From Codonopsis lanceolata (lineage: Eukaryota; Streptophyta; Magnoliopsida; Asterales; Campanulaceae): DNA of 64,000 bases. Where the stretch lies: positions 5,490,434 through 5,554,433 of the forward strand of contig CM028382.1 of assembly GCA_013146195.2 (NCBI GenBank), read 5' to 3'. The notes under the pieces are model-generated. The model saw only the letters and a list, made by a program, of their open reading frames with translations. It had not been told where the DNA came from and did no database searches. The position numbers and the translations under genes are program-made. Below are positions 22,089 to 33,810 of this stretch, in pieces. Each line of letters starts with the position of its first letter. Position 1 is the first letter of the stretch.

Positions 22089-25000
22089 TGCGACGACTTG
22101 GCCCCCAATCTCTATACGAGCCTCGGGTCGAGCGTCGAACAAACATATAAAACAACAAAACACATGTAAAACCCCCACTAATAATAGGCTAATAAAATTA
22201 CCTGATAAAACATAGTCACTCTTGTGATTGAAATAAACACCACAACCAACCAACTAGTGTAATATAACTCTACATAACAACAAACCGTCCTCACACTATA
22301 CAAATACAAACTCCTATGGAGCTGCATAACAAAAGACAACTTGCTGTACACGTGTGCCTTGCCGGCCTCATCTCGAACTCCCTGCCTGGCTAGGATCTAA
22401 GTAAAACAAATAAAGGGAATGGGGTGAGTGATAACTCAATAAGTTACTATATGCAATTACATGGCATACTGTTATGCACATGTGATGTGTTAAAATTTTA
22501 CCTTGCAAGTGCACATGACTATTGTAGAATAGATAAATGGTAGCAAGGGTCGAACCACAGAGAGAAAGAAATTAAAACGAATTTAATCAGAAAACGAATT
22601 AAAATGCAATTAAGTAAAAATATGTTTTTGGTTGAAATAATTTAAACTACTAAATTTAACTTTTAAACTAGCTAATAAAATACTAATTGCAGAAAACAAA
22701 AATAAATCGAAGCTTTATGGATGAGAAGGATCTAGGAATTGAGATTCACTTATATCGCCTTTTATGTGTATCAATTCTAATGTATCTATCAATTACGGGT
22801 TCGTTCACTAGGGTAAAGGATTGAGACTTAATGACCAAGGCTTGCAATCCTTAGTACTCCACTTTAACTGTGCTTTCTTGACACATCCACACAGTAATTA
22901 AGAGTCCTTTATGCATTCTAAGAACTAAGTAATTATGAAGCCAATAAGTCCTCCTAAAAACGGGTGTGAACCTAGATCTAATCCTTAGCCAGACCAGGAA
23001 TCAGAAGAAATCTATTTATCAATCAGGTTGGCCTACGTATAATTCATGCACAAACCATGCGACTCCTTATACCCACGAGCCTACAAATTCACTAACGCAA
23101 CCATTATGCGATAGTTTCAATATAGACCAATGATAATCTAATTTGATAAACAATAATTTGATAGATAGAAGTTATAATTTACACATAAAATTTGATACAA
23201 AGTTACCTTCAATCCCAAGAATGAGATGGTTAGTTCATCACAAGCGATGAACACATCATCAGAATGGAAGAAATCATCATTTGTCTTCAACAATCGGTAA
23301 TAAAATATAAATTACAAAGTGTTTTCTGTCTTGAGAGTGCTCAAGAACGGCCTAAAACTCCTAAAACTTTGATCCCTAAAGCTGTGAGACTAGGGTTTTA
23401 TTTATACTAGGTTAGAGATTTTGAGAGTTGACAAAACTGCCCAGGGCTGAAAACAGGGCTAAATGGTCACCCAACATTTGCACTGAGCAATCGCTCAGTG
23501 ACTTTTTCCGGAGTGATGCTACTGGATTTTGTGCGCTCGCCCAGGCCTCAAGCTGAGCGAGCGCCCAGTCTTCAAATCAACTTTTCTGCCTTTGACTTTT
23601 AGCAGTTTGTATCCAGGTCCCTGGAATCTTCATTTTGTTGATTTATTGCCCGAAATTCATCATTTTTCTCAAATTTAATCTGAAACTCATAAAACACTAA
23701 AACCCATATCAATAGCATTAGAAAACTCGCAAAAAAAACACAATCTAAGTTGGAATATATACACAATAGATGCGTATAAAACACATCTATCAACATGTTA
23801 TAAACACATCTGTAAATCAAGTATAGTTGTACATATACTTGCACACATCACGTTGATCATGCTATAATGCACATTGACTCAATGTAATTAAACACATAAT
23901 CAAGATATACAACTGTAGGCGAGCTTTCCGTCTCGACTTATATCTCAAATACCATAGTTATGTTGCTGCTGCTATACACATGTTGATACATATCTGATCA
24001 TATGCTGAACCATGTCTGAACCTAAGAGTCTAGCCTTCTGTTTGTCATGCGAATTGCTCTAACAAGGCCACATCATTGTCACGGCCAATAACAAGGGAGA
24101 GACCCATGCAACGACCGTAGCGATCACGAGATTTAACTATCGTAAAGACTACTGTCGTCCCATTGTCAACACAACCACATATGCCAGTTGGATTCAATAC
24201 GATGCACAAGTAGATGTTTACTTGCTAATAAACACAACCGTCGAGTCCCAAAAGAGGGGAGCTCAACACACATAACAAGCATGCTTATTTGCCTGTAAAT
24301 AAACACTTAAGCATTTATTTGCATACACACAAATATCAAGGTATGTAATATTTTACATATAATAAGCTACACCAAAGTATTCCCCATTATCGTAGGAATG
24401 GAGCATGTTACTCGTTATATTTTATTGTTCCTAAATTGACTCCGTTGGGTCATTCGTTTAATATTTATAAATTTCGGGCATCACTGCGATTTACAGGATT
24501 CATCCCAACACAATCTCACCAACGTATTACTCGGACATAATAATGGTTTAAAACCATTTAATACATTAACCATTTACAATTAATAATAATTCGTAATTAA
24601 ATTATTCATACTACATATTCAAAACAAATCATATGGGAGTAGCCCACAGTTCAGGTATGCTATTATTACATACAAAGGGAAGGAGATAGTAACTTACCTC
24701 TATCAAAAAATATTGAAGAAAACACAAAATATTCGGGTGTAAATGTAGCCCTCAACACATAGAACACCCCTGCAGAGTCGGAATTAAAAACATGTAATAT
24801 TTCGTTAATAAACCAAGCTTGGAATCTAAAACCTTGTAGTATCGCTTATGAAGGTACTAGGCTGAACAGAGGAAAGAAAATACAGTCTCTTGCTCTCTAT
24901 TGGCGTTAAGAAGGGTGAAGGGGTCCTCCACTGACCAAGGTTTAATTAAAAACAAAGGAAAAAAAAGGAAGAATTATATATAAGATTTGAAGATAAAGTC

Positions 25001-25518
25001 CCCAGCCGAAGCAACAAGCTAATAGTCACATTGAAAAGAATAAAATAACAAATATAAGGTAAGATTACTTTGAGGTATCAATCTCATTGGTGGGTCAATG
25101 GTCAACGTTGTCAAAATCAATCAATCTCCAATTTGACCCAATTAAACACTAATTAATCATTATTAATTAGCCAATGTTAAAATAAAAATATATTTTAACA
25201 ATAGAAAAAGAAACACATAATGTACGATACACTTCGGGTCAACCTAGCTGAAAATATATATTTTCTAGCTTTAACATGTCATTTTCTATTCCAACATTAT
25301 AAATCATATCTAACGTAACCAAAGTCCAATATGGACTTTAAATACGTCACACATCAAGCCCAACATATCTTAAGCTCAAATGGACTCTCGTAGGGCAATT
25401 ACCCAAGTCCACAACACAAAACATATAAGCACATTAAATATAACACGTAGCACATAATTAATCATGCTAATGCACCCTAATGCATTATTAATAAAATATG
25501 CAATTCCCGGGTGTTACA
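22089..25518 (-). mobile_element. 5' LTR of gypsy 2, with a nested solo LTR
   Basis: The minus strand starts TGTAACACCC at 25518 and ends CA at 22089. It is collinear with the 3' LTR except for the 1310-bp insertion at 22483-23792 plus its 5-bp duplication, and two deletions. One deletion lies near 22264, at a TATA microhomology, and one near 24022. Without the insert it is about 2115 bp, against 2263 bp for the other LTR. The insertion postdates integration of the gypsy element, since the other LTR lacks it. Confidence 0.9.
22483..23792. mobile_element. Solo LTR (1310 bp) nested in the gypsy 5' LTR
   Basis: The insert begins TGATGTGTTAAAATTTTACC and ends AACACATCTATCA, giving terminal TGAT...ATCA. 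It is flanked by perfect 5-bp duplications ACATG (22478-22482 and 23793-23797). The matching site in the other LTR (around 14725) is empty and has one ACATG. There is no internal region or PBS, so it is a solo LTR or a compact terminal-repeat derivative. It contains two GC-rich palindromic motifs near 23480-23560 and a long T/A-rich body without a coding domain. Which family it belongs to is not known from the sequence alone. Confidence 0.88.
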
Positions 25519-26310
25519 TCCCGACAATCTCGCATGGAAGATTACTCAGAATCAGATCCAATATCCAGAGATATGTTGGAAAGACCATCAACAACACTAT
25601 TAGCCTCACGGAAACAGTGACCAAAAGAGAAATTAAAATTGAGCTTCATCTCCAAAATAGAGCGGACATAAAAAATGAGATGCCAAGGAGGCCGATGGCC
25701 AAGGTTGAACCAATCACAAATAATTTTGGAATCCATTTCAATAATGGCATTGGGGTGATTGTGAGTAGCAAGCCATTTGACACCATGGAAAAGAGCACGG
25801 ACCTCAGCTTCAACACTGGAAGCTATGCCAAAGACACCAAGAAGGCATGCATTAAGTTACCTTTAACATCACGAATAATACCCCCCCACTACTCGACAGG
25901 ATACAATGAGGGATATACTTAATTGAAAGCCAACCAGCCACATCTTTATTGTAGATAATTTCATGTAATTGGCAGCTCATGTGAGGCATTAAAATCTTTC
26001 CAAACTAAGGAAGCAGCTTCACTCTGAATGAAAAGGTGATCGAAAGTTTCTTCACTTGGTTGTGTACAACAGAAGAATCTGTAAACTATGTTGAAGCCTT
26101 TTGTTCGAAGACCCTCATCAGTAGGGAGCTTGTATTTGAGTAATTTCCACATGAAGATGCCAATGTGAGGAGGAAGCAATCTGTGCCAGATAAACTTTGA
26201 CGACTAAGGAATAACACCATTATTAGAAAGCATATTCATGGTCAAAGAGAGGGAGAAAGAGCCATTAGGGGAACGAATCTAGCAAGGCATATCACAAGTA
26301 TCACTAGGTG
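25519..26310 (-). pseudogene. LINE ORF2 C-terminal region: zf-RVT and RNase H (-)
   Basis: The minus strand runs from about 26310 down. A zf-RVT-like zinc-binding segment (26179-25965) has IFMWKLLKYKLPTDEGL and then FFCCTQPSEETFDHLF, with Cys and His pairs in the usual spacing. It leads to an RVT_3 RNase H (about 25850-25560) with ASSVEAEVRALFHGVKWLA, IIEMDSKIICDW and FGHCFREANSVVDGL. A stop follows DIGSDSE near 25542. The last codons of the ORF are found at 14250-14177 beyond the gypsy insertion. The N-terminal endonuclease and RT are absent; the sequence changes to Tat LTR at about 26310. Confidence 0.85.
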
Positions 26311-27255
26311 TGGGTGCCCTAGAGCGCGCCCGCGCCCTGCACTCCCTTGGATAGGGGAACGCGGCGTGCGGCGCCGACACCACTCTTCCCATTCCACCCT
26401 CCCTTGTCTAGGGGAGGACGAAATTAAAAATGCGGAAAGGGTGCTGTCAAGAAGCGTGTTGAATATGCCTCGGTCACTTGAGTGATTTTTGGTCCGTTAT
26501 GGGAGCTATGAATTTTCTGTATCAGGTTATCCTTCTTTTAGGGGATAACAGGATGCAGGAAAGCATCACCCTTTCATTCGCATCTTCCCTTGTGTAGGTG
26601 AAAATGGAAAGTGCAAGAAAGGATGTTGCGGGCCCCACTATGGGCTTTATAAAAATTGCCTTATGACCTATTTCGGATCGCTATGAGTGTTTTAGGTTTT
26701 CTATATCAAGTTATCCGTTGTTTAGGGGATACCAGGATACATGAATACATCACTCTTTCATTCCCATTCTCCCTTTTTTAGGGAAAACATAAAAGTGCAA
26801 GAAAGGATGTTGCGATGCCTCATTGTGATCCAAAATTTTTTGACAGAGTCGCCATCTTTATTTTAAGGAGAAAATAAAGAAAAAACCAAAAATAAAACCA
26901 GAGAATGCAAAAAACGGGTTCGGAGGCTAAGTTACGAGTTGGGAAGGTGCTAGGCACCCAACTCGCCCTTTCGGTCTCAAAAACAGTTTTTGGCTAAAGT
27001 ATGCTTTTTGTTATATTTATTTAGCATATAAATAAAGCATTAAAAGACATAAAAGAAAACAAATAGATTCATGTCTACATTATTTACAGACTTGCAGCTG
27101 TCTCTTTCTAATAATTACAAATATATTTAAAAATATTTGGCCATAATAATGGCATTTTTTAATGCTATTTTCTAAATAAATCCGGGCAGCACAACGACTT
27201 ATATTTTTACATTGGGTCGGATGGAAAATAACTTTTTTTATAAAATAACGCTCTT
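26310..27255 (-). mobile_element. Tat-type LTR fragment (-)
   Basis: It is the reverse complement of the distal LTR half seen at 6367-7323, 10640-11668 and 38590-39573. The CCAACTCGCCCTTTCGGTCT block is at 26958, and hairpin-bearing subrepeats with CCCTTGT-AGGGG and TTTAGGGG lie at 26390-26830. A GTTATTTTCCATCCGACCC-like block ends it near 27255. Neither the LTR start nor internal sequence is attached. The copia LTR begins just after. Confidence 0.75.
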
Positions 27256-28203
27256 AAAGGCTCACCTTTTAGACCGACCGTAGCATTTTTTTTAGTATCA
27301 GCTTGCTTTCCTTATTTGATTGAACTAATACTTGTACTGACACTTTCTTACATGTATGTTTTTGGTAGATATTCTGCTAGATATTCTTTCACAGGATCTT
27401 TTGTGATCTTGTATCTGCCAAACACATTTTCAAATTCAAAATGTGTTCCTAACGGGTTACTCTTGAAGTTCATCTATAAATACCAACTGGAAGCATTCTT
27501 GAAGATATAGAAGTCTGAAGCCTCATACTTTCAAGAAATTCTCTGCGTTTTAGTCTTCTTAAACCATGGCTAGATAATCTTTCTTGTATACATCTTTCTA
27601 GTTATTGTTTAGGCAAACACTGAGTGATCCCTTTTCATATCTTTCGAATTCAGTCAGTTTTGCCTCACGAGTTTGATTGTTTCTCAATCATTATCCACAA
27701 ACACCGGTCTTTTGTTGTACACTGATCCATTAGAGATCAATCAAATTTTTAATAAAATTAGTGCACTTCAAAAATCGAAGCCTGACCAGCTTGGTAGTGG
27801 ACGTAGCAGTTTATCTGTGAACCACTTCAACTATTTTGTCAGCCATTATTCACATTCTTGCAAACTGACATAACACTTAAGAAGTTTTACAACTTGTTAA
27901 GTGTCAACCAGTTACTAACGATTGTTTGCTAAGTTGTTCAGATAGTTTGTTCTTCAATTTCTTCTTCATATTCAGCAATCAACTTTGAAAGTCTATTTTT
28001 GTAAACTGTTGTGTCAGCTAGCTGACCAACTTTTATCAGCTTAAGGCATTTTTAAAGTGTCGACCGGTGACCAATTTTCACCGACCGACCAAACCGTTTT
28101 CCGTTTTCATTGCCAACTTTACAAGTTTCTCAAATCTACCCTCAAAGTTTATAAAGGCTATTCACCCCCCCTCTAGCCTTAATTGTTGCCCACTGGACTT
28201 ACA
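27256..28203 (+). mobile_element. 5' LTR of a SIRE-like copia element (left end approximate)
   Basis: The right end is CTTACA at 28203, followed by ATT and the PBS. A TATA box (CTATAAATAC, 27474-27483) lies about 220 bp in. Two copies of a short tract with ACCGACCG and GTCGACCGG are present near 28055-28095. The left end is set where Tat LTR similarity stops. No TG start could be fixed, and no matching 3' LTR was found in the window, so the boundary is an estimate. Confidence 0.65.
27474..27483 (+). promoter_or_regulatory. TATA box of the copia LTR
   Basis: CTATAAATAC lies about 730 bp upstream of the LTR end, followed by a C/T-rich stretch consistent with a transcription start. Confidence 0.65.
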
Positions 28204-28205
28204 AT

Positions 28206-28218
28206 TGGTATCAGAGCC
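28206..28218 (+). promoter_or_regulatory. Primer-binding site of the copia element
   Basis: TGGTATCAGAGCC, complementary to the 3' end of initiator tRNA-Met, follows the LTR end by two bases and precedes the gag start codon by 50 bases. Confidence 0.92.
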
Positions 28219-28268
28219 TGCTTTCTGAAAAACTATTTTTCCAAGCCTAACAGCTTGAAAGCTCGATC

Positions 28269-29363
28269 ATGGCAACTCTAAAAGCTTTTCAATCAAACAA
28301 TGTTACTCAAGTACCCATTTTTGATGAAGATCACTTTGATATTTGGAAGGAAAGGATTACAAGATATATGAACAACATAGATAAACGATTAATGGAATGT
28401 GTGAGAGGTGGTCCTATGCAGCCTATGAAAATTAATACTAAAGTTGGTAAATCTTCTACTGCAGATGATGATACCATAAACCCTCTTGCTCCTGTAGATG
28501 AAGAATACATCCTCAAACCTCAATCTGAATGGACCGAGGAAGATAAAATCACTGATGGACTAGATGCCAGAGCTGTACACATTCTATCAAGTGCTGTACC
28601 TGATGAAAACTACAAACAAATATAGGACTGTGTAACTGCCAAGGAAATATGGGATGCTCTTGTTGAATATGTAGAAGGAGACCAAAACACCAAGGACAAC
28701 AAACTCTATGATTGCATACAAGAGTTTGATGCCTTCAAGAAGGACCCAAAAGAATCTTTAAAGAATGCCTACGACAGATTTCTCGAGGTAAGTAACATAT
28801 GTTCTTCTCTTGGTAAAGTCTATAGTATGAAAGATTTGAATATGCGTTTTCTTAGTAGCTTGGGAAGTAGATGGCATGTTAAGGTCACTGCCATTAAGAA
28901 AGCAAGAGACTTGAGCAAAACTCATATACGTAGTCTTGTTGCAAGTCTAAAAATCTATGAAAAGGAAGTTCTCAAAACTCAAGAAATTGAGAAATTTTTT
29001 AAGGGTATATCTCTTCAAGCTGAAGAAGAGACATCCAAAACTTCTACATCTCTGTCAGATGATGACTTTGATGAAGATGAATTTGCTGATTTTGCTAGAC
29101 AATTTAGAAAGTATAAATCTTTAAAAAAGAACTTTCAAAAATCTTCAGCAAACTTTCAAAAGTCTTCATCAAATTCTCAAAAACCTTTCCCAAGCTTCCA
29201 AAAACCATATACTTCAAACTTTCAAAAGCCTTACTTCAAAACTAATGAAGACAAGGTTGAGAAAGAAAAACTGTTGTGCTTTAATTGTAGAAAGCCTGGT
29301 CACTTTGCTTCAAATTGTCCATTTACAAAAATGAGTATTATAAAAGAGCTCCCGAAATTTTGA
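28269..29363 (+). pseudogene. Copia gag with one in-frame stop
   Basis: A single reading frame of about 364 codons runs from ATG 28269 to the TGA at 29361, broken only by TAG at 28623-28625. The N-terminus contains VPIFDEDHFDIWKERITRYM, the usual opening of plant copia gag. The UBN2-type capsid region follows (AKEIWDALVEYVEG, LKNAYDRFLEV, MKDLNMRFLSSLGSRWHVK). An acidic stretch (DDDFDEDEFADFARQF) then leads into a repeated FQKSS/FQKP tract. A zinc knuckle CFNCRKPGHFASNC (C-x2-C-x4-H-x4-C) lies at 29277-29318. The gag would package the element RNA. It is far better preserved than the protease and integrase downstream. SIRE/Maximus-like by overall layout; lineage not proven. Confidence 0.9.
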
Positions 29364-30310
29364 AAAACAAAAGGGTTTAGTTGTCTGAAGATCAAAATCT
29401 TGCAACATGGATTGAAACAGATTCTGAAGATGAATCTGCTGATTTTGAGCAAGAAGCAAATCTGTGTCTTGTTGCAGAATCAGCAATATATGATTCAGAA
29501 AATGAGTTTCCTAGTCCAAAATATTCAAAAGAGTCTGAAAATGAGCTGCCAAGCTCACCTATTACAAACTCCAAGCTGACCAAGGTCATCAAACCTGATC
29601 AGTTTGTGGTTAAGAAAATAGGAAATGGATTTTATGGACAAGGAATCATAAGTCATCCAGAAAAAAAAGTCAAGTCAACTTCTCCAAGGACTGCTAGCAC
29701 CAAAGTAAGCAATGAGTCAAAAAGGCAGGAGGAGAAGGTTACTGACTCAAGTGTTGATGATTTGCTGGAACAAATGCAAGAAATGTATTCCAAGTTTGAA
29801 ACACTTAAAAGAATCCATGTTTCTTTATACGGACATTTTAAAAGAATTTAGAAGAAAGCGTGAGCTTCAAAGATCAATGAGCTTTACAAAGTTCGACAAA
29901 AGAATTCTTTGCAACTTAAAAGTCTCAATGAAAAACATGAGATTCAAGCAAAAATCTCGGATGCCCGATTCCGACCTTGTTGAAAGAAATCTTCGGCCGA
30001 CAAATGTTGTTGATACTTACTCAAAGTCAAAAGCTGCTGTAGAAACCATCATCAGTCAACAGAAAAGTCATGAAGACCAACATGGTCTTGGATACACAAA
30101 GAATGATGAAGACTGTGAGATCAGACAGTCAAAAGGTGAACCTAAGATTCTACTGAAAAAGGACAAGGGATCAGTTTATAATGTTGTGCCTTTCACATAT
30201 CCCAAAAACATGAATCGGCTCAAGAGGTCCATTAACAAAAGGATAAATTTGAACAATGACGGTTGTCGGTCTTACAGTCCAAACCTCAAAATCGGTCGAC
30301 TAACTTAACA
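29364..30310 (+). pseudogene. Copia gag-pol linker region, degraded
   Basis: Downstream of the knuckle, an acidic 156-codon stretch (29381-29848) with WIETDSEDESADFEQEAN and repeated SENE/SESE motifs precedes a coiled-coil-like segment (LLEQMQEMYSKFETLKRI). From 29850 the frame shifts to a basic region. Such Glu/Ser-rich linkers occur between gag and protease in SIRE-like elements. Homologous function is not assigned and no enzyme motif is present. Confidence 0.6.
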
Positions 30311-30479
30311 AGTCCGACAAATGTCGGCTACTAGGCGACAAAAGAGGAGGATTCGGAAGAAAGGCAACTAACAAGTTCAAGCCAATAAATTTTGTTGTTG
30401 CTAAGACCTCTAAGTGAGTCATAAGGAATCAAAGAATTCACCTCAAATGGTGATAAACTGGTTATCACAAGTGTAATAT

Positions 30480-31920
30480 TTGTTCTACTTTTGGTCATCA
30501 GATCACATGAATGCTTGTATAGATTTAAACCTCTTGACGAGAATCAAGATGCCTAATTTCGAGGCGGGGTTTGGTTACCTAAGAAAACTAACCCTTTGGA
30601 CCCAAAGTATAAAGGGTACCATGATTTAAATATTCATATTTCGGGTATGCTTAATGGCGGATGATCAATCAAGCGACATATGGATATTAGGCGTGGATGC
30701 TCGGACACATGGTGGATCGGTGAACTCCTTACTAACATTATTGCGACAAAGGACCTTACGTCATTTTTGGAGACAACTCAAAGGAAAGACTATTAGGCTA
30801 TGGATCCATTATCGGAGGATCTATAATAATTGAAAATGTCTCATTGGTACAAGGTTTGAAACACAATCTTTTAAGTATCTCACAATGCGTGATAAAGGTA
30901 TGAATTGCTCTTTTCTCCACACCTTGTTTTATCAAAAATAGCATCACAAATGAAATTTTGCTCACTTGGTTCGAGAAAAAGAAATGTTTTTGCTATTGAT
31001 TTACTCTCTTTAAATAACGATTACTCAAATTTGTTTGGTAGCAAATAATACTTCAAAAATTCGTATGGCTTTGGCACAAAGACTTTCACACTTGAACTTT
31101 AATATCTTTCAAAACTTTCAAAAGGAGATTTGGTGAAAGGTGCGCCATCCATAAATTTTCCTCTTGACAAAAATGTGATGCTTGTATTTTAGGAAAAATA
31201 ACAAAAACCACTTTCAAACCAAAACCATGTCTTTCAACCAAAAGAATTCTTGAACTTTTACATATGGATTTATTTGGTCCCATTACAAGCTGCAAGTTTA
31301 GGAGGAAACATGTATACCTTGGTTGTTGTGGATGATTACTCGGTATACATGGGTTGAAATGATGCAATCAAGGATGAAACTTACAACATTCTCACTTCCC
31401 TATTCGAGAAATCTTCAAACTCAAAGGAATGTGAGATTATAAGTGTTAGATCGACAATGTAAATTCAAGAATCTTGGCATGGATACCTCTTGTGATGATC
31501 ATGGAATTGATCATAATTTTTCGGCGATTAGAACACCTCGGCAAAATGGTATAGGCTGAAAGAAAGAAAGAACGATTGTAAAACAACAAAATGATAGATC
31601 TCTCATAAACAATTTTTGAAGGCGAAGGTAGCAGATCTCTCATAAAAAGTTTCATGGTAAATGAAATGAAATGGAGAGGTGGAGAGGAAGAACCCCTAAC
31701 ATTGCTTTCTTTAAAATCTTTGGGTGCAAATGCTTCATTCACTACAATGGTGGTGATTACGAGGTAAATTTGATGAAAAAGGCGATGAAGGTATTTTTGT
31801 TGGTTATGTTAAGCATAGTAGAGCTTATAGAGTTTATAATAGAAAAACTCAAGTAATTGTTGAATCTATGCATATTACTTTTGATGAATCAAATTTATTT
31901 GAGTCTTAAGACTCTGATGT
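30480..31920 (+). pseudogene. Copia protease and integrase remnants
   Basis: Small deletions have scattered the domain over three frames, but landmarks remain in order. A protease-to-GAG-pre-integrase stretch (about 30690-30890) includes EDL and the VSLVQGLKHNLLSIS-like motif in shifted frames. An LWHK-type zinc-binding region lies near 31072-31190, with CDACILGK as the C-x2-C arm. The core start MDLFGPITS (31264) is followed by VVVDDYS (31322). A distal part near 31520 still shows RTPRQNG. The C-terminal part (31680-31910) shows FKIFGCKCFIHYNG and RAYRVYNRKTQVIVESMHI. No continuous ORF remains. Confidence 0.75.
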
Positions 31921-32129
31921 TACTAACAATTTTGAGATATTTGAGGACGAGGAAAGCATGTTGGTTCACTCAAAATAATCCTCATCTTCAACCCTCCTGC
32001 GGTAACCTTAGATATTCAGAATGAACTTCGGTGACAACCTTTAGCCAGCTGACAATCCTAACCCTGTCACAATTGATCGGTCGGTGACACACGATTATGA
32101 AACTAAGCGATCGGCCGGTGACATTCATC

Positions 32130-33112
32130 CATCTCCACCTTTACAAAGCTGAACCTCTTGCGAGATCTTCTAAAGAAATTAGGGAAGCTAGACATCATCC
32201 AGTTTCAAACATCATTGGAGATCCCTTTGCTGGCTTAAGAACCAGAAGTAGCTCCAGAAATGAAACTCTTGATTCACATGCCTTTGTCTCTTCCATTGAA
32301 CCCAAAAAGATTGATGAAGCTTTGGAAGACCCTCGGTGGATTGAGGCCATGCAAGAAGAACTAAGCAGTTTGAAAGATGTAAAGTGTGGGAACTTGTGCC
32401 TAGACCCTCAGATCAACAAGTCATTGGAACTAAATGGGTGTTCAGAAACAAGCTGGATGAAGATGGAAATGTTACAAGAAACAAAGCAAGATTAGTAGCC
32501 CAAGGATATAGACAGGAGGAGGGCATTGACTATGATCAAACATTTGCTCCTGTGGCAAGACTGGAAGCCATCAGACTATTTCTTGCTTATGCAACCTTCA
32601 AGGACTTCAAGGTATATCAAATGGATGTAAAAAGTGCATTTTTGAATGGAGATCTACAAGAACAAGTATTTGTTGAGCAACCTCCTGGTTTTCTTGATCT
32701 CAAAAAGAAGGACCATGTTTACAAGCTTAGAAAGGCTCTCTATGGTCTTAAGCAAGCCCCAAGAGCATGGTATGAAACTCTATCCAAATTCCTTATGGAA
32801 AAAGGGTTTCAAAGAGGTAAAATCGATACTACTCTTTTCTCTTTGAAGCATAAAGGTAACATATTACTAGTTCAAATCTATGTTGATGATATTATTTTTG
32901 GATCTACTAATGAAATTTTGTGTAAGAGATTTGAACATCTTATGAAAGGAAAATTTGAGATGAGCATGATGGGAGAACTAACTTACTTTCTAGGTTTGCA
33001 AATTAAGCAAGCGAGGAAGGAAATTTTTATCCATCAATCTAAATACACAAGAGAGCGATCAAGAAATACAATCTTCAAGAAGCAAATTCAGCAAACACTC
33101 AATGGGAGTTGA
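32130..33112 (+). pseudogene. Copia reverse transcriptase, largely open
   Basis: The linker and RT start (IREARHHPVSNIIGDP, then [18 protein letters not shown]) run to about 32384. There a missing base in a run of A shifts the frame, and a 242-codon ORF (32384-33112) carries most of RT. Motifs include [74 protein letters not shown] and [13 protein letters not shown]. The catalytic YVDD box lies at 32879-32890. After [10 protein letters not shown] the frame breaks again. This is the most intact enzyme in the window. It is the polymerase that would copy the element RNA into DNA. Confidence 0.92.
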
Positions 33113-33810
33113 ATGTCACTTGGTCAGCGATGAAAAGGGTAAGCCGGTCAATACAAGCGAGATGCAGAGGTATAGTTGGATCTCTTCTTTATTTAGCGCT
33201 AGCGGACCAGATATCATGTTTGCTGTGTGTATATGTGCTCGTTTTCAAGCTAATCCAAAGGAATCTCATATGATTGCAGCAAAAAGAATCATTAGATATT
33301 TGATTGATACTGAAAAAATTTGGCATTTGGTATCCCAGAGATTCTTCTTTTAATTTGACTGGATATTGAATCTTGACCTTGCGGCTTGCGAGTAAGCGAA
33401 AAAGCACCGGTGGAACATGTCGGTTCCTTGGAAAGCAGGCGATATCATGGGCATGCAAAAAGCAAGCTTGTTTCCACTTCAACTCTTGAATATATTCTTC
33501 TTGGAATTGTTGCTCTCGAATTCTTTGGATGAAACAACAACTATTGGATTATGAAATGCCTATGGGAACTTGTCCCATTTATTGTGATAATACTTCTGCT
33601 ATATCAGTTTCTAAAAATCCTGTCATGCATTCTAAAACCAAACACATAGACATTAGATATCACTTCTTGAAAGATCATGTTGAAAAAGGCAATGTTCAGC
33701 TAGAATATGTTCCTACTGAATTTCAATTAGGCGACATTTTTACAAAAGCCTTAAAATCGACGAGGTTTGAATTCTTAAGAGGAGAATTAGGAATGCTTAT
33801 TATGTCATAG
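33113..33810 (+). pseudogene. Copia RNase H
   Basis: Between RT and the end of pol, a broken first half (33160-33500) keeps PDIMFAVCICARFQANPKESH, split by frameshifts. The second half (33529-33807) is open: MPIYCDNTSAISVSKNP-like, MHSKTKHIDIRYHFLKDHVE and EYVPTEFQLGDIFTKAL. These are typical of copia RNase H, which degrades the RNA template. The stop lies at 33808-33810. Confidence 0.9.

Larger units (their letters stand above)
14251..25518 (-). mobile_element. Full-length Ty3/gypsy chromodomain retrotransposon (-)
   Basis: Two LTRs in the same orientation flank gag, protease, RT, RNase H, integrase and a chromodomain in canonical order. An initiator-Met type PBS and a polypurine tract sit at the expected inner edges. 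Possible 5-bp target duplications, TCCCA and TCCCG, flank it with one mismatch. It lies in a LINE, interrupting the end of ORF2. Its 5' LTR hosts a solo LTR and its RNase H region hosts a truncated copy of the same repeat. Stops and frameshifts in every domain make it non-autonomous now. Chromodomain type and LTR start suggest the Tekay/Del side of the chromoviruses. Confidence 0.9.
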
